A DNA stretch of 64,000 nt from Carex sylvatica (GCA_964058845.1 CAXKVR010000148.1:62001-126000), one strand, 5' to 3'. Counted from the stretch's first letter, positions 10,201 through 20,989 are shown. Notes: a model not told the origin generated them from the letters alone. Numbers and translations: made by a program.

Positions 10201-11415
10201 AAATGTTCATTTTCAAAGCTCGAGTTCAACAGGATGCATTTGCAACTACTTCAGAGCCTCCACATTGAAGAATGCATCCTGCTCACATCACTCCAGGGAT
10301 TGCAAAGCCTTTATTCTCTCCGAACTCTTTATGTTCTGCAGTGCCCTCAGCTCAAGGAATTCCCCTATCCAAGCAGACTAAATATTCCTCTCTCCAAGCA
10401 GAGTCTTAGAATTAACAATTGTCCAAATCTTAGTTCAGTCCCAAAGTTTGATTCTCTTAAAAGTCTAGAAATAATCAAATGTTCATTTTCAAAGCTCGAG
10501 TTCAACAGGATGCATTTGCAACTACTTCAGAGCCTCCACATTGAAGAATGCATCCTGCTCACATCACTCCAGGGATTGCAAAGCCTTTATTCTCTCCGAA
10601 CCCTTTATGTTGTGCAGTGCCCTCAGCTCAAGGAATTCCCCTATCCAAGCAGACTAAATATTCCTCTCTCCATAGAAATTGTTGATTGCCCTTCCCTGAA
10701 AAGCTGGTGTCAACGTCAGCAATTGAACTATATAGAGGTAATTAATTATTGTACTCAGCATGACTTTCTTAAATTTGAATCAACAATGTTCTTGAAGGAA
10801 AAAAAAATTTCTTTGTATAATTCAAACGTTCTTATCTTGTTATATGTTCTCTTAACACACCAGGATTTCTCTTGCAAAATGCTAGTGACCTCTGGGATTC
10901 AGAATATAATTCAGAGAAGGGATCAGAAGTTCTTAATTGCACATCTTGTGATAGAAAACTATATAGAACAAAGTCTGGAGTTCCATACAGGCCTCTATAA
11001 TCTTGTAAAGCTAGAGATAAAGAGTTGCTGGAGGCTAGAGACCCTGAAGGGACTAAGTAAACTCTGGTTGCTTAGAAGATTAGTTTTATGGGATTGCCCA
11101 TTGCTCAAACTAATAGAAGTACCCCCATTTCTCATATCATTGGTTGTTCATTGCTGCCATAATATGCTTTCTCTGGATCTACTACGACTACAAAATCCCT
11201 CATCTTTCACAGAGCTGGAGATTGTGAATTGTAAGCATCTAATGCACATTTCAGGGCTCCGGAATCTGATCGAATTAGAGACTTTGGCAATTATCCAATG
11301 CCCCCAACTTCTACTCGAGTTGTTGTTCACTGTGCCAGACTGTGTGGTTATTTCTGGATGCCCTAGGCTAAAGGCTTGGTGTGGAATGCATTCTATTGAA
11401 CCCCTTGGTAAATAA
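7267..11415 (+). CDS. NLR-A: CC-NB-LRR intracellular immune receptor
   Basis: NLR of the Rx-type coiled-coil class: an N-terminal Rx-N/CC domain (about 1-130, with EDILDE in place of the EDVID motif), then NB-ARC with P-loop GMGGVGKTT (about 213), kinase-2 LFLVLDDVWNE (about 288), RNBS-B VVTTRS, GLPL as CAGLPLAI (about 380), RNBS-D CLLFCSLFPKGY, and an MHD-type motif reading LHD (about 500), then many LRRs to the end. Such proteins sense effectors and signal cell death from cytosol or membrane. The frame is open for 1382 codons. However, 10738-10863 is bounded by GAG/GTAATT and CACCAG/GATTTC and matches a splice-bounded intron of NLR-B; it is 126 nt, so retention keeps the frame. The spliced protein would be 1340 aa. 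It carries an internal 276-bp LRR duplication absent from NLR-B. Confidence 0.93.
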   Translation: MGAEFIFSVISTLSGLLSSLRSSGATSTEAEEKDGVERDLDRLERMLKRIQATLYDAGEREIRDESLKLWLKEIKTVAYEAEDILDECQYELLRCQIEESEEEAPSSSTADGRMTKKMKRSEGVISGKMAEKIKGVIDRFDEVSRDREALSLREDDGERRDCVWTGLPPTSHMMNETAVFGRDEDKRQILDFVLLGNREETNRISFISIVGMGGVGKTTLAQLVYNDPLISFNFDMTAWVYVSPQFDVTRISKVVLESISEKVYSGLTGLSAIQCALVKEIKKKKLFLVLDDVWNELPSKWEQFVEPLRVAESVRIVVTTRSKAVAQIVQTTCIYDLSCLPQDQCKLLFEHYAFGGQNIDGSSRFWAIGALIIKKCAGLPLAIKSIARALSCNMHEDSWRDVLESELWESDGKDEIFPALKVSYYSLPPELKPCLLFCSLFPKGYRFVKDEIIYMWIAHGYIQSRGSKSEEGIGDKYIQELDRRSFLSLDKQRWEEAFTLHDLIHDLARSISMGEFCTNTTESINGVISSEVNHVYTENCSMIDRSSGSCLFIRTLVNCCKSDSTYLVRQNILKLCTNANLRVLKYEGAYERALEQMLNLKHLRYFELSCSNLERLPKSTTLLFNLVALKINSIRYLKELPVHIGKLVNLRFLSIACGGIKELPESLGQLSNLQVLYLYKCSQVKELPIWIGNLTNLKKLHISDAKFKRLPESFCMLHKLQTLVVGRCRNIMQLPDGIGNLINLQCIYVIGGCISSLPKSINQLCNLDILELNTSASLLRLVMLCKRDGIFDRSSLNISIEKNEKENELDMDMSLKTGRRKPIKMYKHIYKYRKSEKLLECLNPLDHLVELKVDGIQGIGYPNWFNTYYNSGKAIIIQCHLNSGKFCKDLGELPSLKSLALIGKSTLAYEFFQTLTTQDVKMIFPSLEELEFKDMLEWNILVGEQHWGCPVLQTLRINNCPNLSSVPKFDSLKSLEIIKCSFSKLEFNRMHLQLLQSLHIEECILLTSLQGLQSLYSLRTLYVLQCPQLKEFPYPSRLNIPLSKQSLRINNCPNLSSVPKFDSLKSLEIIKCSFSKLEFNRMHLQLLQSLHIEECILLTSLQGLQSLYSLRTLYVVQCPQLKEFPYPSRLNIPLSIEIVDCPSLKSWCQRQQLNYIEVINYCTQHDFLKFESTMFLKEKKISLYNSNVLILLYVLLTHQDFSCKMLVTSGIQNIIQRRDQKFLIAHLVIENYIEQSLEFHTGLYNLVKLEIKSCWRLETLKGLSKLWLLRRLVLWDCPLLKLIEVPPFLISLVVHCCHNMLSLDLLRLQNPSSFTELEIVNCKHLMHISGLRNLIELETLAIIQCPQLLLELLFTVPDCVVISGCPRLKAWCGMHSIEPLGK
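10128..10672 (+). repeat. In-frame 276-bp tandem duplication within the NLR-A LRR
   Basis: The segment starting TCTTAGAATTAACAATTGTC recurs 276 bp later (10404) and the two copies differ at only a few bases, for example GTTCTGCAG versus GTTGTGCAG. The period is 92 codons, adding about four LRR-like units (INNCPNLSSVPKFDSLKSLE...). NLR-B has a single copy at the same place, so the duplication postdates the split of the two genes. Confidence 0.93.
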
Positions 11416-11570
11416 TATTGTAGACACTTTCTTTTCTTTGAACAAATTAACAATTACAATTGGGTGCCATCTTCATGTTTCAAAGATATATAAATTTATA
11501 AATTTGTCATTGCAGATCTTGTGAAATTATGCAGATGATGAAATGGAGTAAGCTACCCAATGGATGTCAT

Positions 11571-11700
11571 GCCTGGAGATTGTCTGGCACCTCATCTGTT
11601 CCATTGTCCAAATTGTATTCTTTAACATGCATGTGTAGGTATCTTCTAACTTGATTAAATAATGCCTGTGCCATTTTCTCATGCAATAAATAATGCAATT
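11571..11700 (+). repeat. Direct repeat A1 (second copy 12885-13020)
   Basis: TCTGGCACCTCATCTGTTCC...ACATGCATGTGTAG...TAATAAATAATGCAATTTA is repeated in diverged form at 12885-13020, so the pair brackets the sulfate transporter fragment. In copy B only the second is present (about 30900-31035), because a deletion between CATGCTGGCACC-like microhomologies removed the first with part of the transporter. Confidence 0.6.
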
Positions 11701-11798
11701 TAGGAATATGAATGAACAAGAACAAACTAATAAGCGAATAAATAAAAAGTCAATGTTTTCTACTTTGATACAGAGCATCAAAAGACTCAACTGTTTAG

Positions 11799-12632
11799 GG
11801 TTTCTGCTGGGGCACCTCTTGCATCTGTCATCATCTCGACCCTCATTGTTTTCTTGTTCAAGCGCAAAAGCACAAAATCAGTATTGTTAGTATCAGTATC
11901 TAACTTTTATTCATAAAGATATATTTTCTTTTTGTTCTCTAAACTAATTAATCTAGCTTTTCTTTTATTATAGATTGGACAATTGAAATGCGGCCTGAAT
12001 CTCCTATCCTGGGACAAATTCCTATTTGCTGGCACCTATTTGGGCATCACAATGAAAACTGGTCTTATAACTGGAATCATATAAAAAACCGTAAGCAATT
12101 GACCAGTCTTGATTTTATTTTACATAAAGAGAATATTATTGCAAGCCTAGTTAATTTGATTGAAATGGAAATAACATAAATTTTGGAAAATTTCAGGAAT
12201 GAGTGGCTGTGAGGAGAACATTTGCTTCTATTAAAGACTATCAAGTGGATAAAAACAAGGAAATGACGGCCATTGGATTGATGAACATTGTTGGTTCTTG
12301 CACTTCATGTTATGTAACAACAGGTACATCTATTCCTTTTTCCTTCTGATCTTAATGGGTAGCTCTTTTCTTCGTCAAGTATTAAATTAATTTTGGGAAC
12401 ATTATTCTGTCAATTGTATGTAGTATATAACCAATCTGACAAATTTCTTATATTTATTTTTAAATTTCTTGAAAATAAATATAGAGGAGCCTTCTCACGC
12501 TCTGCCGTGAACCACAATGCCGGTTGCAAGACGGCATTGTCAAATGTAGTTATGGCGATGACGGTCATGGTGACGCTCCTCTTCCTCATGCCTTTGTTTG
12601 CATACACACCGAAAGTTGTTCTCGCGGCTATG
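11799..12632 (+). pseudogene. Sulfate transporter (SULTR3-like) pseudogene fragment, copy A
   Basis: Four exon-like blocks match the middle of a plant SulP sulfate transporter: 11799-11886 (VSAGAPLASVIISTLIVF), 11974-12090 (IGQLKCGLNLLSWDKF...ITMKTGLITGII), 12197-12323 (RTFASIKDYQVDKNKEM...SCTSCYVTTG) and about 12487-12632 (AFSRSAVNHNAGCKTA...LFLMPLFAYTP). Splice-like borders remain. The first transmembrane segments and the C-terminal STAS domain are missing. An in-frame TAA ends the second block and a TGA starts the third, so it is dead. The TAA is shared with copy B, so the gene was already inactive before the segment duplicated. Confidence 0.85.
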
Positions 12633-12639
12633 GTACTGT

Positions 12640-15226
12640 GCATAGCACAGATTGGTCCATACTATGGATCAATATCTTCTTTTTAAAAGTTCAAATAGTC
12701 AAATCTAAACCGATCAACATGATCTCCATATGAAAATGTACTTGAAGGCTAAATTTACAAAAAAAATAGATTTTTTTTACTATTTTTTTAGATAAAAAAT
12801 AGTAAAAAATCACTATTTTACCTAGCATGAACTTGGATCCATATATTTAAGAGTGGAACTAGGGTGTTCATAGGCTCACCAAGTCTCTAGCATCTCATAT
12901 GTTCCATTATTCAAATTTTTATCTTTTACATGCATATGTGTAGATTTTTATCTTCTAACTTGCTTAATTAACTAGTGCCTATGCCCTTTCCTCAACTAAT
13001 AAATAATGCAATTTACAAATATGACAACAATTTGGCTACATATTATTGTTGGTCAGTTTACTATTTCTAAAAATAAATAAAGTTCGATGAATTTTGACAC
13101 TTGGCGAGATGGGATTTTTATTATTCAAAATTAATGTTGCAGACAAACACTCTGTTTGGAAACCCACAGTTACAGAACGAGACAAGGAAATGCAAATTGC
13201 CCGGTGCTGACCTGATCAGAAAGAAGTAGGGGAGAAGAAAAGAAAGGATTTGCCATGATTCGGAAGGGTCAAAATTCTCCAGCAAAATCCTGCATGGTTG
13301 ATCGGAATTTGGTGAGAAATGATTTTCATACAGATGAAAACTCGACCGTGATCTCTAGTATTCGTTGCTTCAGTCACCAAACAATACACAGCCTTCAAGT
13401 AGTGCGAAGATCTAATACAGCTCCGACAAAGTAAGTTTTTGTTGCTGTTATTAAAAACCCTTTTTAGGTTTAATGGAGTGTGGTAAATAAAAAGAAAAGC
13501 AGGAATAATTGTTTTTGGTATACGAAATGAATTCCCTGTGCATACTGTTGTTTTATCATAGAAATTCAATTTCAAATCAACTGTATTGAATTATTTTCTA
13601 TTGAAATAATTTCTTTTGTTGTAGAAGTTTGGTCTGATCACAGCCAAAATGATTTGTAATCACATCAATTTTGTTGGCTTTGGTCCAGGGGGGAAATCAC
13701 TCTACAAGGAATTGTCTAGGCTGTGGCTCTCCTTCATCCTTTTTCTTTTTCTTTTTCTGAGTGATGGAGATCACGCCTCAAAAGCTCTCTTTCATCTTTC
13801 ATTAGGTTGTCACCTTCGAATGATGCTTGATTGATTAATGCTCAATCCAAAAATTTGGAGTAACAGATTCTGCCTGGCACTCCAAATGCTTTAAGAAATG
13901 CATCTAACATTATTTGTACCTTAAGCAAAAAAGATTCATAACAAGATAATTTCATATCATGTTATTTTTACCCTGCATGCTGACACTTGAATTATTGCCA
14001 TTAAACTTGCCACGTGAAAAAGGATAAAAACGCACCGTTCTTTTTTAAACCTGAAATACCAAGTCAAACACCTCCTCTGAGAGTAACGAAAATAAGCAAG
14101 GCTCATGCAATATATGACTAGATTTATTTTGACTATTTTACCCACAACTAGCAAAAGAAGGTGATGAATTTAGTTATAAGATACTCTGTAAAACAAATCC
14201 ATTCCTCTCAATCAAACAAAATTGTGGTCAAACTTATGAGGTGAATAAACCACGCTCAACCCTTGCTTAAACGACGCCCAACACCACATCAAATGAAGCT
14301 TTATTATGATATGCTTAAATCAGCAGGATATATCTTTCCACTAATATTGAACAAAAAGTAAGTTAATCCATGAGTTTTTATGACCCAGACTATGCCGAGC
14401 CTCCTCTCTCCATTACCCAAAATCCCTTCCATCATCAGGTCCTTGAGTAGAAATTCTTTCTCATGAACATGTTATCATATCAGCTAAATTTAGCAGTCAC
14501 AATTTATCGCACAAACTGAAGCCAGAAAAATGTGACAGCAAATTAAGGAATCGTATTTGAGAATAAACAAACCCACAACATAAGAATTTTTATCTGTAAA
14601 ACAACCCAAAATGACACCATACACAGCTGAATTTTGTTTACATTATCTACCAGAATCTCTTAACTTATAATTTTGACAAGTGAAATAGCCTGAACATTAC
14701 CTGTCCGTAGGATATAGAGAGTGAAACAGCCGAAACACGATCTGAACACAACCTAATCCCACAACAAATAAATGCAACCCCACAATACCTGGACCTGATT
14801 TCAGCCAGAGGTTCAGGCTTCCCTTGTTTGCTTGATCCCAATCCCACAATGGCTGTGAACCTAATTAATCCCTTGTTTCACAACATTCTTTCGAATGAAC
14901 GAACCATTCACATTCACAGACAACCATGTCAATTTCTTCCTACATTAGTGCAACAGAAAAAATGTGAGAATTTTTTACCAAAACAGAAAAACCAAAATCT
15001 AGCAATTTCCAATTCCTTGTACCCAGAAACTATCATGAGGACCAATTTAATGCCCTGATCAAGCCTTTATTAACTGCTGATAGTTTATTGAAGCCAAATT
15101 ACATAAAAGGATAAATTTATAGACCAAGTAACCAAAGAAACGAGAACAAGTATAACTTGGAACACTGCAACACAAGAAAAATCACAACTAATGTACTTCA
15201 AGAGATGACCAAGCTTGCCTTGCTTT
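12640..15226. other. Duplicated non-coding region between transporter fragment and acidic exon, copy A
   Basis: This corresponds to about 30690-34553 of copy B but is about 1.3 kb shorter; about 750 bp near 13030 (B 31100-31860) is missing. It includes a piece of the CAAATAGTC...CCGATCAACATGATCTCCATATG inverted-repeat family (12690-12830) and one end of a GAGTGGAACTAGGGTGTTC MITE (12853). Bases 13960-15100 are very similar to B 33055-34430. No frame is conserved between copies strongly enough to call a gene; 14665-14860 may be 3' untranslated sequence of the minus-strand gene. Confidence 0.5.
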
Positions 15227-15447
15227 TTAATTACCATGACAGTCATTGGACTGACTGAGGCTGATACTTCTAATGGCGCTTTCATATTTAGCATTGCTTT
15301 GACCAGATAACTGAGAATCACAGTTTTTATCTAAATCTAATAGACTTTCTATTTCAGGAGAAGATGCAACAGCCTCTTTGTCAATTCCCCCACAACTTGC
15401 TCTATCTGATTCATCATTGCTTTCTACAAGTATCATTCCAGATATCC
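15227..15447 (-). CDS. Last coding exon of an unidentified gene, copy A (acidic, Ser-rich)
   Basis: After a splice acceptor (TTATATAG/GG) the minus strand reads GISGMILVESNDESDRASC...SLLDLDKNCDSQLSG...SNDCHGN and stops at TAA. Copy B (34554-34774) keeps the same frame, length and stop with only substitutions, which supports coding function. The peptide is acidic and Ser-rich with no motif I recognise. The upstream exons were not resolved; a GC-rich segment at 16427-16670, ending in a CTCTG/GTAAGG donor, is a candidate first exon, probably mostly untranslated. Function unknown. Confidence 0.45.
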
Positions 15448-15861
15448 CTATATAAATATATAAAATAGCTGATTTAGTTCACTTCTTCATGTATTTTATT
15501 CATGTTAATTTCATTGACAAGACAGAAAACTATATTTCTTTGGCATATTACAACAAAGTTTTACCCCAATTGAAAATTGCACAAATTTTCTAGTATTTGC
15601 AATAAGCATAATAAAAATCTTTTAATTATTTATTTGGAAATTAAATATATTACAAAGATCAAATCATGCAAAAACTTATTATACTACCTCTCTATTTTTC
15701 TAATTATCTCAATCAGAACTCTTTATTACAATAACAAAACCTAAGGGCAAAATCTGCCTGTTTAATTTGGATCAGAGAAAACAAGGTTGAACTTCCATTT
15801 GAGTATTCATAAAAAAAAAACGAAGAAATAGAAGCACTGCTGTTACTTACCAGCGACCTTA

Positions 15862-16421
15862 TGTCAGATTCAAGATCTGACGATACAATATGAAATCGCA
15901 ATTGAGCCTCTAAGAGAGCTACTTGAACGAATTTCAGTGAAATGGGTGAAACGGGTTATCAATGGCGAAAAAGATGAGAAAAGAAAAACAGTAACTTTCA
16001 TTCAAAATTGACATAATCCGATCGGTACAGAAACAGCCCTTATATAGGCAATTGCGTAAAAGAAAGTAAAGCGGTAAAAGATACAATAGATCACGCTTTT
16101 GATTCGCGCGTTGCCACCTCAGCTTAGCAAGCGGCAGAGAACTAACAAACTCTCAACCGTCTAGTATCGCTCCTTCTCCAGTCAGGACCTTACTCTCTTT
16201 CTCTATTTCTGCTGTTACTGGGCCCACTTCCCATTGAACCAATTCACTTAACTTCACGGTTTCTTTACTCTGCCCAGGACCCACATGTAATGCTTCAAAT
16301 TTAAAACCCGGGCTGCCCTTCAATTCTGTCTCTATCCTTTTCTTCTCCTTCTGCTCAATTGAGATGTGGACCGAGTCAAAATTAATACCGCTCATCCCTA
16401 AATTCTCACCCAATCCTGACA
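15862..16421 (-). mobile_element. Solo LTR (560 bp), minus orientation, 5-bp target duplication
   Basis: The segment begins TGTCAG and ends CTGACA, the TG...CA inverted termini of an LTR, and is flanked by direct CCTTA repeats (15857-15861 and 16422-16426). Copy B lacks it: the sequence passes straight from ACCAGCGAACTT to ACCAGAGG at about 35140-35155. A TATA motif on the minus strand (CCTATATAAGGG, about 16034-16046) lies inside. There is no internal region or second LTR, so it is a solo LTR, or less likely a very short element. Its open frame (16153-16421) is probably not a gene. Confidence 0.85.
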
Positions 16422-16426
16422 CCTTA

Positions 16427-16680
16427 CCAGAGAAGGCACGGGGCTTGGGGCGAGCGAGAGAAGAAGGCAAAATGGTGACATCCGGGCTGGATACAAGAGG
16501 AGACAGTGCGACGAGAGACGACGGGGTGGTTTTAGTGGGTCCGGGCTTGGTTAGAGTGGGATCGTCGTCGTGTAGGACAAGAATCGGAGAATGCGGCGCA
16601 GCCCTTCTTCAGTTCTTCTCTGTGGCGCTAGTGCCGATGGGGGTTTTGGAGGAGAAAGAGGAATCTCTTAATGGTTTTTT
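16427..16680. other. GC-rich segment shared with copy B (35150-35370), candidate first exon of minus-strand gene
   Basis: GC content is much higher than the surroundings. On the minus strand it ends CCGTGCCTTCTCTG/GTAAGG, a good splice donor, exactly where the solo LTR inserted. No long frame with an ATG is conserved between the two copies, so a 5' untranslated exon is the best guess. Confidence 0.4.
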
Positions 16681-16789
16681 AAAGCGAAACAATCGTATAA
16701 TTTAAACATGTAAAAGAAAGCGTTTAATCAACTACGTTCTAGTGTTTAACTTTCATTGTAAATGAGTTAAATTAAATTTTTTTTTTTAA

Positions 16790-19700
16790 AATACGAATCC
16801 CCCAACGCGTCCCGAGCACAAATTTACATCTCTAAATTTGAACCAATATCCGAGCGCGTCCCCGAGCATAAAATTTAAAGCTCTAAATTTGTACCAATAC
16901 CCGAACGCGTCCCCCACCAGAATAATTACAGCTCTAAGTTTTATGTTAGTCAAAACTACTAGTTCTAAGCATGCAAATCTCTATTAAATAACAATTAAAC
17001 TACTACATCGAAACAATTAAACTACTAGTTCTAAGCATGCAAACCTCTATTAAATAACAATTAAACTACTACTTTGAAACAATCATTCTTAGCAGACTCA
17101 TCAATTATTTTATGTTGTCAAAATTTGTACCAATATCCAAGCGCGTCTCCCACCAGAATGATTACAGCTCTGAATTTTATGTTAGTCAAAACTACTAGTT
17201 CTAAGCATGTAAACCTCTATTAAATAACAATTAAACTACTACTTTGAAATAATTAAACTACTAGTTCTAAGCATGCAAACCTCTATTAAATAACAATTAA
17301 ACTACTACTTTGAAACAATCATTCTTAGCAGACTCATCAATTATTTTATGTTGTCAAAATTTGTACCAATATCCAAGCGCGTCCCCCACCAGAATGATTA
17401 CAGCTCTGAATTTTATGTTAGTCAAAACTACTAGTTCTAAGCATGCAAACCTCTATTAAATAATAATTTCTAAGCATGAAAACCCTCTATTAAATAACAA
17501 TTAAACTACTACTTCGAAACAATCATTCTTAACAGACTCATCAATTATTTTATGTTGTCAAAATTTGTACCAATACCCGAGCGCGTTCCCCACCAGAATG
17601 ATTACATATTTAAATTTTATGTTAGTCAAAACTACTAGTTCTAAGCATGCAAACCTCTATTAAATAACAATTAAACTACTACTTCGAAACAATTAAACTA
17701 CTAGTTCTAAGCATGCAAACCTCTGTTAAATAACAATTTCTAAGCATAAAAACCTTTATTAAATAACAATTAAACTACTACTTCGAAACAATCATTCTTA
17801 ACAGACTCATCAATTATTTTATATTGTCAAAATTTGTACCAATACCCGAGCGCGTCCCCCACCAGAATGATTACATATTTAAATTTTATGTTAGTCAAAA
17901 CTACTAGTTCTAAGCATGCAAACCTCTATTAAATAACAATTAAACTACTACTTCGAAACAATTAAACTACTAGTTCTAAGCATGCAAACCTCTGTTAAAT
18001 AACAATTTCTAAGCATAAAAACCTTTATTAAATAACAATTAAACTACTACTTCGAAACAATCATTCTTAATAGACTCATCAATTATTTTATGTTGTCAAA
18101 ATTTGTACCAATACCCGAGCGCGTCCCCCACCAGAATGATTACATATTTGAATTTTATGTTAGTCAAAACTACTAGTTCTAAGCATGCAAACCTCTATTA
18201 AATAACAATTAAACTACTACTTCGAAACAATTAAACTACTAGTTCTAAGCATGCAAACCTCTGTTAAATAACAATTTCTAAGCATAAAAACTTTTATTAA
18301 ATACCAATTAAACTACTACTTCGAAACAATCATTCTTAACAGACTCATCAATTATTTTATATTGTCAAAATTTGTACCAATATCCGAGCGCGTCCCCCAC
18401 CAGAATGATTACATATTTAAATTTTATGTTAGTCAAAACTACTAGTTCTAAGCATGCAAACCTCTATTAAATAACAATTAAACTACTACTTTGAAACAAT
18501 CATTCTTAGCAGACTCATCAATTATTTTATGTTGTCAAAATTTGTACCAATATCCAAGCGCGTCCCCCACCAGAATGATTACAGCTCTGAATTTTATGTT
18601 AGTCAAAACTACTGGTTCTAAGCATGCAAACCTCTATTAAATAACAATTAAACTACTACTTTGAAATAATTAAACTACTAGTTCTAAGCATGCAAACCTC
18701 TATTAAATAATAATTTCTAAGCATGAAAACCCTTTATTAAATAACAATTAAACTACTACTTCGAAACAATCATTCTTAACAGACTCATCAATTATTTTAT
18801 GTTGTCAAAATTTGTACCAATACCCGAGCGCGTCCCCCACCAGAATGATTACATATTTAAATTTTATGTTAGTCAAAACTACTAGTTCTAAGCATGCAAA
18901 CCTCTATTAAATAACAATTAAACTACTACTTCGAAACAATTAAACTACTAGTTCTAAGCATGCAAACCTCTGTTAAATAACAATTTCTAAGCATAAAAAC
19001 CTTTATTAAATAACAATTAAACTACTACTTCGAAACAATCATTCTTAACAGACTCATCAATTATTTTATGTTGTCAAAATTTGTACCAATACCCGAGCGC
19101 GTCCCCCACCAGAATGATTACATATTTGAATTTTATGTTAGTCAAAACTACTAGTTCTAAGCATGCAAACCTCTATTAAATAACAATTAAACTACTACTT
19201 CGAAACAATTAAACTACTAGTTCTAAGCATGCAAACCTCTGTTAAATAACAATTTCTAAGCATAAAAACTTTTATTAAATAACAATTAAACTACTACTTC
19301 GAAACAATCATTCTTAACAGACTCATCAATTATTTTATATTGTCAAAATTTGTACCAATACCCGAGCGCGTCCCCCACCAGAATGATTACATATTTAAAT
19401 TTTATGTTAGTCAAAACTACTAGTTCTAAGCATGCAAACCTCTATTAAATAACAATTAAACTACTACTTTGAAACAATCATTCTTAGCAGACTCATCAAT
19501 TATTTTATGTTGTCAAAATTTGTACCAATATCCAAGCGCGTCCCCCACCAGAATGATTACAGCTCTGAATTTTATGTTAGTCAAAACTACTGGTTCTAAG
19601 CATGCAAACCTCTATTAAATAACAATTAAACTACTACTTTGAAATAATTAAACTACTAGTTCTAAGCATGCAAACCTCTATTAAATAATAATTAAACTAC

Positions 19701-20830
19701 TACTTTGAAACAATCATTCTTAGCAGACTCATCAATTATTTTATGTTGTCAAAATTTGTACCAATATCCAAGCGCGTCCCCCACCAGAATGATTACAGCT
19801 CTGAATTTTATGTTAGTCAAAACTACTGGTTCTAAGCATGCAAACCTCTATTAAATAACAATTAAACTACTACTTTGAAATAATTAAACTACTAGTTCTA
19901 AGCATGCAAACCTCTATTAAATAATAATTAAACTACTACTTTGAAACAATCATTCTTAGCAGACTCATCAATTATTTTATGTTGTCAAAATTTGTACCAA
20001 TATCCAAGCGCGTCCCCCACCAGAATGATTACAGCTCTGAATTTTATGTTAGCCAAAACTACTAGTTCTAAGCATGCAAACCTCTATTAAATAATAATTT
20101 CTAAGCATGAAAACCCTCTATTAAATAACAATTAAACTACTACTTCGAAACAATCATTCTTAACCGACTCATCAATTATTTTATGTTGTCAAAATTTGTA
20201 CCAATACTCGAGTGCGTCCCCCACCAGAATGATTACATATTTGAATTTTATGTTAGTCAAAACTACTAGTTCTAAGCATGCAAACCTCTATTAAATAACA
20301 ATTAAACTACTACTTCGAAACAATTAAACTACTAGTTCTAAGCATGCAAACCTCTGTTAAATAACAATTTCTAAGCATAAAAACCTTTATTAAATAACAA
20401 TTAAACTACTACTTTGAAACAATTAAACTACTAGTTCTAAGCATGCAAATCTCTGTTAAATAACAATTTCTAAGTATAAAAATCTCTATTAAATAACAAT
20501 TAAACTGCTACTTCGAAACAATCATTCCTAGCAGACTCATCAATTATTTTATGTTGTCAAAATTAAAACTTTTTCCAACAATAACAATTTCTAAGCATGA
20601 AAACCTCTATTAAATAACAATTAAACTACTACTTCGAAACAATCATTATTAGCAGACTCATCATTTATTTTATGTTGTCAAAACTAGAACAATGACAATT
20701 CCTAAGCATGAAAACCTCTATTAAATAACAATTAAACTACTACTTCGAAATAATTATTCTTAGCAGACTCATCATTTATTTTATGTTGTCAAAATTATAA
20801 CTTTTCACAACAATGACAATTTGAAATAAC
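16790..20830. repeat. Tandem repeat array (about 4 kb) with units of about 170, 204, 236 and 269 bp
   Basis: The landmark CACCAGAATGATTACA recurs at 17151, 17387, 17591, 17860, 18129, 18398, 18568, 18838, 19107, 19376, 19546, 19782, 20018 and 20222, with a diverged one at 16915. Spacings are 236, 204, 269, 269, 269, 170, 270, 269, 269, 170, 236, 236 and 204. They differ by multiples of about 33 bp because internal words (TTAAACTACTAGTTCTAAGCATGCAA, TTAAACTACTACTTCGAAACAA) are present one or more times. The 269-269-269-170 order occurs twice, a higher-order unit of about 978 bp. The last partial units (20470-20830) are degenerate. No coding potential. Confidence 0.95.
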
Positions 20831-20989
20831 ATCTCTTAACAATGGAAAGCACAAAGAGGAAGAAAATAGAGAGAGAAGAAACGAAGCAAAACAGAAACAA
20901 AATGGATCTTCAAAATGGAGACTGTTTTTTTAGTTATTAAATATCAAAAGTTGTTAATTTGCATCATTAAAATTTGTACTTATCATTAA

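Noticed and set aside
13216..13575. 119-codon minus-strand ORF after the transporter fragment
   Set aside because: Broken in copy B (32006-32224 is only a partial match) and without a motif.
14665..14847. Minus-strand ORF MGLGSSKQGKPEPLAEIR and its twin at 33757-33939
   Set aside because: Conserved between copies, but so is the surrounding non-coding DNA; no splice borders or motif support coding, so it was treated as possible untranslated sequence.
16153..16470. 105-codon minus-strand ORF as a gene
   Set aside because: Most of it lies inside the solo LTR and copy B has no counterpart.
16790..20830. CRISPR-like regular repeats
   Set aside because: The whole unit is repeated, there are no unique spacers, and the context is plant nuclear DNA.
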